From the NCBI GenBank assembly GCA_903862955.1, contig CAIPAH010000023.1:248001-312000 (forward strand): DNA of 64,000 bases, written 5' to 3'. The notes beneath the pieces were generated by a model. That model made no database searches and was not told the DNA's origin. It worked only from the letters and a program-made list of their open reading frames with translations. A program made the position numbers and the translations under genes. Every line of letters begins with the position of its first letter. Position 1 is the stretch's first letter. The stretch comes from an uncultured Opitutia bacterium. Its GTDB lineage: Bacteria > Verrucomicrobiota > Verrucomicrobiia > Opitutales > Opitutaceae. Positions 1 to 8,953 of this stretch are shown here, piece by piece.

Positions 1-3000
1 CGGGTGACCTCGAGGACGGTGGCCTCGTCGTCGACCACGAGCACCAGCTCACCCTGACTCTTGGTGAAGGGATGGGCGCTCCTGGACGCCGCCTCGGCGG
101 TCGGCTCGGGCACGGCGGGGAAATAAACCTGGAACTCAGTGCCGTGGCCCAGTTCGCTACGGACCTTGATGAAGCCGCCCGAACTGCGGACGATGCCTTG
201 AACGGTGGACAGGCCCAGGCCGGTGCCCTGGCCGCGGGGTTTCGTCGTGAAGAACGGGTCGAAGATCTTCTTGATGTTTTCCGGTGCGATGCCCGTGCCC
301 GTGTCGGATACCGCGATGACCACGAAATTACCCGGCGCCACGCCCAGGTTCTCCTTGGCTTCGGTTTCGTTCACAGCGCGCTGGCTCAATGTGAACGTGA
401 GCTTCCCGCCCTGCGGCATCGCGTCACGGGCATTGACCGCGAGGTTGAGCAACACCTGGTGCAGCTGGGTCGAATCGACGCAGATGAAATCATCGTCGGT
501 GGTGAGGTCGTAGGAGAGGGCGATGTTCCGGGGCAGCGTTTCGGACAGCAGGCGCACCATCTCCTTGACGAGGCGCCCGACCTTGACCAGCGCTGGCCGG
601 CCATCAGCCCCGCGAGCGAAGGTGAGCACCTGGCGCACAATGTGGGCGCCGCGCTGGGCGCACTGCTCGGTCACCTCCAGCAGGTGGCTCTCCTTGGGAT
701 ACTTCATCTTCAGCAAGCTCATCGCGAGAGTGATGGGCGCCAGGATGTTGTTGAGATCGTGGGCGATGCCGCTGGCGAGCAGGCCGATGCTCTCGAGGCG
801 CTGCGTCTCATGCAGTTGCTTCTGCAGCGACAACTTTTCCGAGATGTCCTGCTTCACCGCCACAAAGTGCGCGATGTCGCCGCTCCGGTCGCGCACGGGT
901 GTGACCGTGACTTCCTCGGTGTAAAGGGCGCCGTCCTTGCGGACGTTCACAAACTCGCCGGACCAGCTCCGGCCCGCCATGATGGTCTTCCACATCTCGG
1001 CATAGTAGGCTTCCGATTGGTGCCCGGATTTCAGGATGCGCGGATTCCGCCCGAGTGCTTCCTCGGCCGTGTAGCCGGTGGATTTGGTGAAGGCCGGGTT
1101 CACCCACTCGATGTTGCCCTTCAGGTCGGTGATCACGACCGTGTTGGTCGTGGCGTTCAGCGCCGCGGATTGGAGGTGAATCGCGGCCTGGATCCGGTTC
1201 CGGGTGGCTTCGCGTTCAAGATTGTCCAGCGCGTAGCTGATGTTGCCCGCCAGCCGGATGATGAGGGTGGAGACGGCGTCATCGAAGGCGCCAAGTTCGC
1301 TCGAATAGAGTGTGAAGCTGCCCACCACCTTGCCACCCCGGGTCAGCGGCACGCAGGCCGAGGAGCGGAGACCATACTCCGCGGCGGCCCGGTGCCACGG
1401 TTCGGTCGTCGGATCCTGTTGGAAATCCTGGCTGAAAATCGGCCGATTCTCGCGGATCGCGCGTCCCGTCGGGCCGCCGCCGTGGGGATCGTTCGGCGAA
1501 ACGGAGATGTCGGCCTTATCCAGATAGCTGCGGCCGGTTCCGAACACCGCGGTGGGTTTGACCCGGTCGCTGCCGGCTTCAATCAATCCCACCCAGGCCA
1601 GAGCCAAACCGCCAATCTCCACGGCCCCCCGGCAGCTTTCCTCAAACAAGGTCTTCTCGTCCGGGCTGCGCACGATCGCCTCATTGCAGTAGCTCAAGGC
1701 GGCATAGAGTTGCGACATCTGGTGGAGCTTTTTCTCGTTCAACTTTTGCGCCGTAACATTTTGGGCGATGCCGTGCGCGCTGACTATCCGGCCGGAGGCG
1801 TCCCGGTCGGCTTCGACGCGGACCGCCAGGAATTGTAAGTTCCCCTTGGGCGCCGCCACTTCCAATTCCATTTCGGCCGGTTGCCCCAGTTCGAGTGCGT
1901 TGCGCACGGCGAGGGACATGATCTGCCAACTTGCCGGCGTGAGGAGATCTTCCTGTTGATCGAGGTCTGGCGCCGGCTCGCTGGGGTCGAGTCCGAACAT
2001 CCGATAGAGTGGTTCCGTCCAAGTCACCTTTTTCGTCGCGGCATCCAAACTCCAGCTGCCCGAGTCGCCCATGCGCTGGGCCTCCAGGAGGTCCAGCGCC
2101 TTTTGGAGCAGTTGCCGGGCGAGGCGGCGCCTAACCCTGGCCACCCGGTGCTGCCAGCCAAACGCGGCGACTACCAGCAGGACGCCGAGCGCGATCTGCC
2201 AGCGGTAGAGTCTCAACTGGCTGGCTTCAATCGGGCGCGGTTCGATCGGCCCGATCCACTTGGCGTAAATCCGATCGAAAGCGTCGCTGCGCATGGTGCG
2301 GGCGAGGCCCTCGTTGATGTGCGCCAGCCTGGCCGCATCACCGCGGTGCACCACGACGTGAAACGGCACCGTGAAATCCTCCACGAATTCACGGTGCAGC
2401 CCCCAACCCAATTCGGCAGTGGTCGTCTGCGTCGGCTGCACGAGGAAGACGAAGTCACAGGCTCCGTCGTTGACCGCGCGGAGGGCCGCCAGCTTGGAGG
2501 GGTAGCCGATCACGTGGGCGCCCCAGGCCTGGTGTTCCTGGATGCTTTTTTCAGCGGCGCTGCCCGTAATGAGACCCATCTTCCGGCCAGCCATATCGGC
2601 GGTGCGGCGGACGGCGGGCCGGTCGGGGCGGGTATACGTGATCGCGTGGACCGTGGCGTGGCCCAGGGAAAACTCCATGGTGGCAGCCCGCTCGGTGGTG
2701 TACACCACGTTGGCCAGCGCGTCGAGACGACCGGCTTGGAACTCCTGCAGGATGTAGCCCCACTCATTCGGCACGAGCTGAAATTCAATTTCTCCCTCCC
2801 GGCCCACCTCGCGCAGGAGTTCGGCCGTGAAACCATCCGGAGCCCCGTGGGGATTCACGAACGACAGCGGCGGGGTATTGTATTCAATGCCAATGCGGAT
2901 CTTGACCGGCTCGGCGGCGAGGTTGCCCAAGGCCAGCCCGAGCCCGGCCAGCAGCAGTCCCGCGCCGCGCAGGATCCGAGCCTGGCGGCACCCAGAATTA

Positions 3001-3062
3001 ACGAGTTGCCGACGACGGCCCAGCTCTCCGAAGACAAGCGTTTTTACGGCCAGGATTTTCAT
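1..3062 (-). CDS. Hybrid sensor histidine kinase with periplasmic solute-binding sensor (3' end cut by window)
   Basis: Inner-membrane sensor kinase that autophosphorylates on His in response to a periplasmic ligand. Reading the minus strand from ATG at 3062 gives, in order: a signal-like hydrophobic stretch (about residues 28-50); an SBP_bac_3-type binding domain (about 52-275, starting [16 protein letters not shown]); one membrane helix (about 283-300); a PAS domain; a GAF-like domain; a second PAS; an H-box ([16 protein letters not shown], near residue 767); an N-box ([10 protein letters not shown]); and G boxes ([20 protein letters not shown]). The last visible residues ([17 protein letters not shown]) open a receiver domain, so this is a hybrid kinase whose receiver lies outside the window. 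At least 1,020 codons are visible. The start has no clear Shine-Dalgarno site. The ligand is unknown; the sensor fold suggests an amino acid or similar small solute. Confidence 0.93.
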   Translation of the reverse strand, partial: MKILAVKTLVFGELGRRRQLVNSGCRQARILRGAGLLLAGLGLALGNLAAEPVKIRIGIEYNTPPLSFVNPHGAPDGFTAELLREVGREGEIEFQLVPNEWGYILQEFQAGRLDALANVVYTTERAATMEFSLGHATVHAITYTRPDRPAVRRTADMAGRKMGLITGSAAEKSIQEHQAWGAHVIGYPSKLAALRAVNDGACDFVFLVQPTQTTTAELGWGLHREFVEDFTVPFHVVVHRGDAARLAHINEGLARTMRSDAFDRIYAKWIGPIEPRPIEASQLRLYRWQIALGVLLVVAAFGWQHRVARVRRRLARQLLQKALDLLEAQRMGDSGSWSLDAATKKVTWTEPLYRMFGLDPSEPAPDLDQQEDLLTPASWQIMSLAVRNALELGQPAEMELEVAAPKGNLQFLAVRVEADRDASGRIVSAHGIAQNVTAQKLNEKKLHQMSQLYAALSYCNEAIVRSPDEKTLFEESCRGAVEIGGLALAWVGLIEAGSDRVKPTAVFGTGRSYLDKADISVSPNDPHGGGPTGRAIRENRPIFSQDFQQDPTTEPWHRAAAEYGLRSSACVPLTRGGKVVGSFTLYSSELGAFDDAVSTLIIRLAGNISYALDNLEREATRNRIQAAIHLQSAALNATTNTVVITDLKGNIEWVNPAFTKSTGYTAEEALGRNPRILKSGHQSEAYYAEMWKTIMAGRSWSGEFVNVRKDGALYTEEVTVTPVRDRSGDIAHFVAVKQDISEKLSLQKQLHETQRLESIGLLASGIAHDLNNILAPITLAMSLLKMKYPKESHLLEVTEQCAQRGAHIVRQVLTFARGADGRPALVKVGRLVKEMVRLLSETLPRNIALSYDLTTDDDFICVDSTQLHQVLLNLAVNARDAMPQGGKLTFTLSQRAVNETEAKENLGVAPGNFVVIAVSDTGTGIAPENIKKIFDPFFTTKPRGQGTGLGLSTVQGIVRSSGGFIKVRSELGHGTEFQVYFPAVPEPTAEAASRSAHPFTKSQGELVLVVDDEATVLEVT

Positions 3063-3413
3063 TGGAGGAAGGGGCACCGCAGGCTCGGGGCTGTGCTCCT
3101 TTTGGGGTGAAACGAGCTTAACCCGCGGCGCCGGTTCCGGCTGTGCACATTGGGCCCAATGCTGTGCATATCTTGCCAGCTCCGTCCCGCGACCGATCGG
3201 AGGCGACAGGCCAATCCCCAAATTGGCAGGGTTCGGCCGCCGCACTCCGGGCGACGGGATCGCCGTCGACCGGGTGTCGCGCGGCGTATTTCCGTAGCCG
3301 TGATCGCGTAGGTTACCGGATGTTTCCGTTTAGGGAAGTATGTCACTCTGTGGAGGCGGGAAGACCGGCTGCGAGGTCCCCGCCCAGCGACACGAGACCA
3401 ACCCCCGCCCGTC
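3063..3413. other. Divergent intergenic region between two sensor kinase genes
   Basis: This 351-base spacer separates two divergently transcribed kinase genes and must hold both promoters. No convincing ORF fits it. It holds a palindrome between direct repeats near 3140-3168, a short inverted repeat (GCCAAT/ATTGGC) near 3212-3229, and a GGCGGG/CCCGCC hairpin at 3355-3384 just upstream of the plus-strand kinase. I recognise no known riboswitch or small RNA. Confidence 0.6.
3140..3168. promoter_or_regulatory. Candidate operator: 14-bp perfect palindrome between direct repeats
   Basis: CATTGGGCCCAATG at 3148-3161 is a perfect palindrome. The 8-mer GCTGTGCA occurs on each side, at 3140-3147 and 3161-3168. 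It lies between two divergent kinase genes, a usual place for a dimeric regulator to bind. The role is inferred; no regulator is identified. Confidence 0.35.
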
Positions 3414-4553
3414 ATGAATGCTGCGTCCCCCCAGACATTATTGCCCACGTGTTTTGCGCCCGCCGAGATCAGGTCCGGAGCGGAGCTCAGGGAACAGATC
3501 CGGGAGCTTGATCGCAGCGGCCGGCTGCGGTCGCTGATTGATTCCATCCCCGGGCTGGTCGCGGTTTTGAACGGCGAGCGCCAGATCCTGCTGGCAAACA
3601 CGGCTTGGGAGGAGATGGCCCGGCAGTTGGGCAAGCAAGAGTTTGTCGGGCTGCGTCCGGGCGAATTTCTCTCCTGTCGATGGGCCGTATCCGCCCTTCA
3701 TGGCTGCGGGACATCGGAAGCCTGCCGCGAATGCGGGGTCGTGCAATCCATCCTGTGCGCCCAGGGGGGCGAACGCGCGGCCAAGGAATGCCGCATCACG
3801 AGCGTCTATCGGGAGGCCTTCGATTTTCGGGTCACGGCCAGCCCGCTGGAATGGCAGGGCCAGGACTACGTGCTGACCGTCTTCAGCGACATCAGCGACG
3901 AGAAGCGCCGCCAGGCGCTGGAGAAAATCTTCTTCCATGACGTGCTCAATACCGCCGGCGGAATCTCAGGCATCGCCGCCCTCATCGCCGATGAGCCCGA
4001 ACTCAGCTATGAGCTGAAGGACGACCTGCTCCTTTCGGCCGAGATGCTGGTGAGCGAGATCAAGAGCCACCGGATGCTCCTCGCCGCCGAGAACAACCAT
4101 TTGTCGGTGGAGACCACGGCGGTCAACGCCCGGGTGGCGCTCGAGAGCGCGCGGAAACTCTACGGCAATCACCCGGCGGCCACCGGCCGGAAGATCGAGA
4201 TCGACCTGGGCGGGACCGGGTTCGAGGTCAGGACCGATCCGACGATCCTGCAGCGCATCCTCGGGAACATGCTGAAGAACGCGCTCGAGGCCACCCCGTG
4301 CGGCGGAAGGGTGTGGCTGGGCGCCGACGCCAGTCCCGAGGCCTTCACCTTTTGGTGCCAGAACGGCGGGGAAATTCCGCAGGCCCAGGCCTTGCAGGTA
4401 TTCCAGCGCAGCTATTCGACCAAGGGCAGCGGCCGCGGGCTGGGCACCTACAGCATGAAACTGCTGGGCGAAAAATTCCTTCGCGGCGCGGTGAGCTTCT
4501 CCACCTCGGCCGAGGAAGGCACGCGCTTCCAGATCAGCCTGCCCCGGACGTAG
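3414..4553 (+). CDS. PAS-domain sensor histidine kinase with Cys cluster
   Basis: Probably soluble two-component kinase of 379 aa. A PAS-like sensor domain covers about residues 37-165 and contains HGCGTSEACRECG, with Cys98, Cys104 and Cys107 spaced like a metal or iron-sulfur site. The phosphoacceptor region reads FFHDVLNTAGG (His175), a variant H-box. The C-terminal ATPase domain has an N-box (NMLKNALEA) and a glycine-rich lid (GSGRGLGTYS). No membrane helix or signal peptide is visible, so the signal is probably cytoplasmic, perhaps redox or metal. It is divergent from the hybrid kinase. The nearest receiver protein is at 4903, just past a tRNA gene, and is a possible partner, though this is not shown. 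Confidence 0.88.
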   Translation: MNAASPQTLLPTCFAPAEIRSGAELREQIRELDRSGRLRSLIDSIPGLVAVLNGERQILLANTAWEEMARQLGKQEFVGLRPGEFLSCRWAVSALHGCGTSEACRECGVVQSILCAQGGERAAKECRITSVYREAFDFRVTASPLEWQGQDYVLTVFSDISDEKRRQALEKIFFHDVLNTAGGISGIAALIADEPELSYELKDDLLLSAEMLVSEIKSHRMLLAAENNHLSVETTAVNARVALESARKLYGNHPAATGRKIEIDLGGTGFEVRTDPTILQRILGNMLKNALEATPCGGRVWLGADASPEAFTFWCQNGGEIPQAQALQVFQRSYSTKGSGRGLGTYSMKLLGEKFLRGAVSFSTSAEEGTRFQISLPRT

Positions 4554-4689
4554 GCCTCCCCCGGACGCGGTGCGCCTCCCCATGGCCAGATTGCCTACCA
4601 CCTTGGGGTCGCGGAGAACTCCGGGTAGTGAACTGAGACATTTCGGCCGGTCGCTCGGCACAGCTCCCGGCGCGTGGCACCGGAAAAAT

Positions 4690-4764
4690 TGGAGGCGCGG
4701 GCCGGAATTGAACCGGCGCATAGAGGTTTTGCAGACCTCGGCCTTACCACTTGGCTACCGCGCC
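4690..4764 (-). tRNA. tRNA-Cys (GCA)
   Basis: The minus strand folds as a full cloverleaf. The acceptor stem GGCGCGG pairs with CCGCGCC. The anticodon loop CTGCAAA gives anticodon GCA (Cys). The T arm is CCGGTTCAATTCCGG. The discriminator base is U, typical for tRNA-Cys, and the 3' CCA is encoded at 4692-4690. Confidence 0.97.
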
Positions 4765-4902
4765 TTGACTGACAAGGGGGCGCACGTTGCAGCAAAAAAA
4801 ATGCCGCCGCAAGGATTGAAATCGCCTCGACCGGAACGTCCTTGGCGGGGCCCTCCGTCCGGGGCCCTTCCACAGTTGCCAATCCTGTCGGAGGTGGCTT
4901 GA

Positions 4903-5295
4903 TTGCGCCCCACTTCGATGGCGCGCGTGCTGGTAATTGATGATGATGAAATCCTGCGGGGAACGCTGGTCCAGACGCTCGCCTCGGCCGGGCACGTGGC
5001 GGTGTCTGCGTCGGACGGCTTCGAAGGCGCGACCCTGTTCCGCAAGGACCCCACCGACCTCATCCTGATCGACCTCAACATGCCCTATGGTGGGCTGCAG
5101 ACGATCCGCGTGCTGCGGGCTGAATTTCCCAAACTCGCGATTATCGCCATGTCGGGCAACCAGTCCCAGCTCAGCATGGCAGGGGCGATCGGCGCCAACC
5201 GCATCCTGCCCAAACCCTTCACCTTTCCCCAGTTGGACGAGACCATGATTGCGGTGCTGGGCCCAACGGGCGGCGCAGCGCCGGTGAAGCCTTGA
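4903..5295 (+). CDS. Single-domain response regulator (CheY-like receiver)
   Basis: A stand-alone receiver domain of about 130 aa with no output domain. The acidic pair is in VIDDDEI, the phosphoacceptor Asp57 is in LILIDLNM, the conserved Ser is in IIAMSGN, and the Lys is in ILPKPFTF. Start choice: TTG at 4903 has GGAGG at 4890-4894 with an 8-nt spacer, while the in-frame ATG at 4918 (MARVLVIDDD) fits the family N-terminus but has no ribosome binding site. Both are possible and differ by five residues. It may take phosphate from one of the kinases upstream or act as a phosphate sink. Confidence 0.9.
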   Translation: MRPTSMARVLVIDDDEILRGTLVQTLASAGHVAVSASDGFEGATLFRKDPTDLILIDLNMPYGGLQTIRVLRAEFPKLAIIAMSGNQSQLSMAGAIGANRILPKPFTFPQLDETMIAVLGPTGGAAPVKP

Positions 5296-5320
5296 GCCAG
5301 CCCAACGGCTCGGCTGCGGC

Positions 5321-6487
5321 TCAATACGCGCCGCATTCCTCGACCAGCTCGGCGACCCGGAGGAGGCGGCTTTCGAGCCCGTCCGGCGGGACCTGGTCGG
5401 CCACCCCGAGCGCGTAGCGTGGCTCGGTGCGCATCACGGCGAGGGTGGCCCGCACGTGACGCTCGAATTCCGCATCGCTCACCGTCGGCGAAAAATAAGC
5501 GCCGGGGATTCCGCCCCAGAACTTGGTCGGCGTGGGCCCGCAGAAGTTCGCCCAGTCCTCCACGGCCAAATCGCCGACGGGGGACGGCGTGAGGCTTTCG
5601 ATGAAGTCGAAGCCCACGGTGCACTCCTGGCGCAGCAGGCCGCGCAGCGTGCCGTCGAGGTGCATGCAGGAAAACTTGCCCGCGGCCCGGATCCGCGCGG
5701 TCCATTTTTCCTGGTAAGGTCGCATGTAGCGCTCGAACAACTTGGGCCCCACGCTTTCAGAGGAGAGATTTTCCGGGATCATCAGCAGTTCCGCGGGACT
5801 TTCCACCGCGATGGCCGCGGCGGCGTCGTGCGAGCGTTGGACGACCTGCAAGGTCTCGGCAAACAGCGCGGGCGCGTCGTCCAACATGTCGACCACCGCA
5901 ATGATGCCGGCATCCAGCGCGACCATCTGCATGAAGGGGCTTTTCGGCAGATAGGCGAGGTGCAGGCCGATCTCCCCGATCTGCGGTCCGCGCGTCTGGC
6001 CGAAGGTGTAGTCCGGCGTGTAGCGGGTGTGGGCGTGGAGATATTGGTAAGCCGGCAGATCGTCCGCGCTCTTGAGGAAATGCTCGATGGGTCCCTCCGT
6101 GAACGACTCCGGCAGCCAGGTCCACCGCTCCTGCAGCGTCCCATGGGGCGTCTCGATGCGGCGAATGCGGGTGGGCCCTTCGCGATGTTCGGTCACGCGG
6201 CAGCCGTCGATGATGGTTTGGAATGGGAAGTAACCCTGGAGGTAGAAGCCCAGCCGCAGCTCGCGGTGCCAGTCGAGGTAGGCCGCGCTTTGCTTGAAGT
6301 CGGCGGGACGCTGCCCGCGGCCGATTTGTGCGGTCGCGAGGTAATCGAGGTCGCCGAACCACGGCACGCAGTCGGCCCGCTGTCCGCGGAGGAACGCGAG
6401 GGCGCGCTGGCGGGGAGACCAGGGCAAAGCGGACCGCGCACCACTGACGGGCGTGTCGGGAGCGGGCGGGGGAGGCGGTTTATTCAT
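5321..6487 (-). CDS. Uroporphyrinogen decarboxylase (URO-D) superfamily protein
   Basis: A 388-aa TIM-barrel protein of the URO-D/cobalamin-dependent methyltransferase superfamily, recognised by its N-terminal layout (SPRQRALAFLRGQRADCVPWFGDLDYLA) and a paralog at 6966-8051. It is probably not a haem enzyme: it is not near hem genes and lacks the usual HemE N-terminus. Where the MtaA/CmuA group and its paralog here carry the zinc motif His-x-Cys (HSCG), this protein reads HLDG, with Asp in place of Cys. In Verrucomicrobia such proteins often sit beside sugar oxidoreductases, as here. The substrate is unknown. It is divergent from the small gene at 6573. Confidence 0.85.
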   Translation of the reverse strand: MNKPPPPPAPDTPVSGARSALPWSPRQRALAFLRGQRADCVPWFGDLDYLATAQIGRGQRPADFKQSAAYLDWHRELRLGFYLQGYFPFQTIIDGCRVTEHREGPTRIRRIETPHGTLQERWTWLPESFTEGPIEHFLKSADDLPAYQYLHAHTRYTPDYTFGQTRGPQIGEIGLHLAYLPKSPFMQMVALDAGIIAVVDMLDDAPALFAETLQVVQRSHDAAAAIAVESPAELLMIPENLSSESVGPKLFERYMRPYQEKWTARIRAAGKFSCMHLDGTLRGLLRQECTVGFDFIESLTPSPVGDLAVEDWANFCGPTPTKFWGGIPGAYFSPTVSDAEFERHVRATLAVMRTEPRYALGVADQVPPDGLESRLLRVAELVEECGAY

Positions 6488-6572
6488 GAGCAGAATTTCG
6501 CAAGAACTGCGGAGCTAATTTCCCGCCGCTGCATTAGGATGTCGCCACAGCCCGAGGAGGAGCGCGAAACCC

Positions 6573-6830
6573 ATGACGACCAAAATCGAACTTCACGAGG
6601 TGGACGCAGCAGCGGAAGCCTGGCTGCCGGAAACGGTGGACGTAAAAATCGAGGACGACTTCGCGCCGGAATTTGCCCGCGTGAAAGGAGCGATCCGCAA
6701 GACCCCCGCGGCCGTGGTGCTGGAGCGGGATCGCCGGCTCTTCGCGAACTATCTCCCGTTCTGGGACGACCTGCCCGACGGGATGAGCCCTCCCGACAGC
6801 AAGCCAGGCGAGGGCCAGTATTCCATTTAG
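6573..6830 (+). CDS. Small conserved-looking hypothetical protein (85 aa)
   Basis: Not recognised. The 85-aa product is acidic and soluble, with no signal peptide or membrane helix (MTTKIELHEVDAAAEAWLP...). It looks real rather than a shadow: a GAGGAGGAG ribosome binding site lies about 10 nt upstream of the ATG, composition is balanced, and nothing better occupies the locus. It lies between two URO-D-like genes, divergent from the first and convergent with the second, so a link to them is possible but unproven. Confidence 0.65.
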   Translation: MTTKIELHEVDAAAEAWLPETVDVKIEDDFAPEFARVKGAIRKTPAAVVLERDRRLFANYLPFWDDLPDGMSPPDSKPGEGQYSI

Positions 6831-6965
6831 CGACCGCCGGACTCGCGCACGTTCTCGCATCGCCTCTGGCCGGCGGGGACGATTGCGCGACCGGCAGTCG
6901 CAAAATTTTGGCCGGGCTGGCGGAGGAGACGCCCGGGAAGCGGCGCGAAATGCAGACGGTCCGGG

Positions 6966-8051
6966 TCAAGGCCGGAACCCCGGTTGCGCCAGGGTCTCCT
7001 CGATGAAGGCCAGCAGGTTCTCCAGCGGCACGTCGCCCTCCACCGCGTGCGCGGGAGCCAGGATGTAGCCTCCCTCGCGGCCGAGTTCGATCAGCCGCCG
7101 CGTCTCCGCGCGCACATCGTCCGTCGAGCCGTAGGGCAGGGTGCGCTGGGTGGAAAGCCCGCCGAAGAACGTGATTTTCTTGCGATAGCGACGCACGAGG
7201 TCGTGGACGTCCATGACTTCGGGTTGGAAGGGATTGAAGCAGTTCACGCCGTCCGCAATCAGGTCGTCGAACAGCTCGTCGACGTCGCCGCAGGAGTGGA
7301 TGAACACCTTCTTGCCACCGGCGTGCACGGCTGCGTACATGCGCTTGAGCTCGGGCTCGATGAATTCATGCCACAGGTCGGGTCCCATCTGCAGTCCATG
7401 CTGCTGGCCCCAATCATCGCCGAAGCAGACGGCGTCGATCTCGTAGTCGAGCGCGTGCTGGACCTGCGCGAGGTTGAAATCCGCGATCGCGTGCAGCAGT
7501 TCGCGCACGAAGCCGGGGTTCTCGATGAAGTCCATCATCAGGTTTTCCATGCCGCGCAGGGTCCACGCGCGTTCGTAGAGCGAGAAGCCCAGGGGAAACA
7601 CCCGGAAGCAGTCAGGCCGACGGGCCAGCATCTCCGGAATATCATCGAAGAAAACGCCGTCGCGCGGATTAGGGAAGCGATAGGCGCCCATGCGGGCCTC
7701 GGGCAATTGCAGATTGGCGACCATCCCGATGTCGGCGTCGATGTGCCGGTCCCAGACAACGCCAAACGGGTCGCGATAGAAATCCCCGCCGAGATTGGTG
7801 AAGGCACCGGCCGGGTCGCCGGCCCAGACGAGATGAGCGTGCAGCAGGCGGTCGAGGTCGAGGTGGCCGAAGTGATCCTCGAGTTTTTCGCGGGCTTCGA
7901 GGGTGAAGCCGAAGGACCACGGGACGTAAGGCGGCCGTTCGTGGGCGAGCACGCGGTGGATCACTTCGCGCTTGGTCAGCGCTACATCCCGGCGTGGCGC
8001 CACGGTCGGCTCCGGGCGGGCGGCCATGGGCGGTCGTCCCGGGGGGCTCAT
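6966..8051 (-). CDS. URO-D superfamily protein with MtaA-type zinc motif
   Basis: A 361-aa URO-D-family TIM barrel starting at ATG 8051 (MSPPGRPPMAARPEP). This start overlaps the upstream gene's stop as ATGA, with an AGAGG site in front, so translation is probably coupled; a longer frame to 8135 exists but would overlap that gene more. FIHSCGDVDELF holds His-x-Cys, the zinc ligands of corrinoid methyltransferases such as MtaA/CmuA. This points to methyl transfer rather than porphyrin decarboxylation, but no corrinoid protein gene is visible nearby. It is a paralog of 5321-6487, which lacks the Cys. Confidence 0.85.
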   Translation of the reverse strand: MSPPGRPPMAARPEPTVAPRRDVALTKREVIHRVLAHERPPYVPWSFGFTLEAREKLEDHFGHLDLDRLLHAHLVWAGDPAGAFTNLGGDFYRDPFGVVWDRHIDADIGMVANLQLPEARMGAYRFPNPRDGVFFDDIPEMLARRPDCFRVFPLGFSLYERAWTLRGMENLMMDFIENPGFVRELLHAIADFNLAQVQHALDYEIDAVCFGDDWGQQHGLQMGPDLWHEFIEPELKRMYAAVHAGGKKVFIHSCGDVDELFDDLIADGVNCFNPFQPEVMDVHDLVRRYRKKITFFGGLSTQRTLPYGSTDDVRAETRRLIELGREGGYILAPAHAVEGDVPLENLLAFIEETLAQPGFRP

Positions 8052-8491
8052 CTGCGCCTCTTTCGCGCCGGCGGCTGGCAGATTTGGTCGAGGGTCTCGA
8101 TTTCCCGTCGAGCGATGCGGCGCAGCGTGGAGCAAAGATGGGTGGCGGCGGCGGCGCGCTCGGCGACGATGGCCGCGTGCTGGCCGTGTTCCGGCTTGGC
8201 CAGGCTGATCTGGGCGTTGATCAGTGCCTCAAGCATCGCCTGCTCCAGCGCCGTGAAATAAATCCGCATCGGATTCTGGGCGGAACGCGGGACGGGCCGG
8301 GGGCCGGGGTGGAGAGGCTGGTGACGGGGCAGCTCGTTCATCACGACGTCCAGCGTGCGGTCGAACATGAACACGAGGGTGTCGGGATTGGCCAGCGGGG
8401 TGTGCAGCCGCTCGATGCGGAGCAGTTCCTCCCAGCGCCGGCGGATTTGCGGGCGCAGCGCCTGAAGTTTCTGGATCAAGTCCGGCTTCAT
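8048..8491 (-). CDS. Hypothetical helical protein coupled to URO-D-like gene
   Basis: A 147-aa protein from ATG 8491 (MKPDLIQKLQALRPQIRRRWEELL). It is rich in Arg, Leu and Ala, with predicted long helices and no membrane segment; the C-terminus is very basic (PPARKRRR). I do not recognise the family. Its TGA overlaps the ATG of the URO-D-like gene by 4 nt, a strong sign of co-expression. The longer frame to 8659 adds a low-complexity Pro/Arg leader and is less likely. A regulatory or partner role for the URO-D-like protein is inference. Confidence 0.7.
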   Translation of the reverse strand: MKPDLIQKLQALRPQIRRRWEELLRIERLHTPLANPDTLVFMFDRTLDVVMNELPRHQPLHPGPRPVPRSAQNPMRIYFTALEQAMLEALINAQISLAKPEHGQHAAIVAERAAAATHLCSTLRRIARREIETLDQICQPPARKRRR

Positions 8492-8953
8492 GGCCGAAAG
8501 GCGGGAGACCGGCGTGTGGCCCAAAGACCTGCGGAGGCCATGGGACGAACCCTTGGGTGGGGGGACCGGGCGCGTTTCACGATGCTGGGGTGGTACGGGC
8601 CGGGGAGGCCTGGCTATGAGGGGAGTGGACACAATGTCCTCAGCTTCATCATGCGCCAAAACGCCGGGACGGACTACGCAAGCGTTGGCGGAATCCGCGC
8701 ATTAATTGCCCAACCCGGGCCCGACACGCCGTCGTAAGCGAAAACAGGCGGGCGCAAAGCGCGGGTGGAGTCGCTGTAGCCCCTGCCGGATTTTCGCCGG
8801 ACCGCCCGGGAAACGAGAACGAGGAGTGGCGTGGACCGGCCATGACACACGTGCGCCGGGTCGCCGCGCGATTAGCTTTGATGCCGGTGCGGTGCATCCC
8901 TAGGTCAAAGAATTCCGCCGTCACGTCGGCGGCGCCCGCTGAGGAATTTATCC
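8492..8953. other. 462-bp divergent intergenic region
   Basis: This region separates the minus-strand URO-D pair from the plus-strand oxidoreductase. Frames across it (for example minus 8649-8963) have shadow-like composition, so I call no gene. A hairpin CCGCCG-TCACGT-CGGCGG at 8915-8932 lies in the probable 5' UTR of the oxidoreductase, just upstream of its GAGGAA ribosome binding site. I recognise no known riboswitch. Confidence 0.5.

Noticed and set aside
72-3110. Long plus-strand frames 72-1838 and 1881-3110
   Set aside because: They are antisense to a clear hybrid kinase with ordered domains; their proteins have shadow composition (His/Arg/Gly/Leu-rich) and no recognisable domain.
5321-6487. 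HemE (true uroporphyrinogen decarboxylase)
   Set aside because: Superfamily fold only; the HemE N-terminal signature and hem neighbours are missing, and a paralog with an MtaA-type zinc motif is adjacent.
8915-8932. Riboswitch upstream of the oxidoreductase at 8954
   Set aside because: Only one short hairpin is present; no known aptamer core is recognisable.
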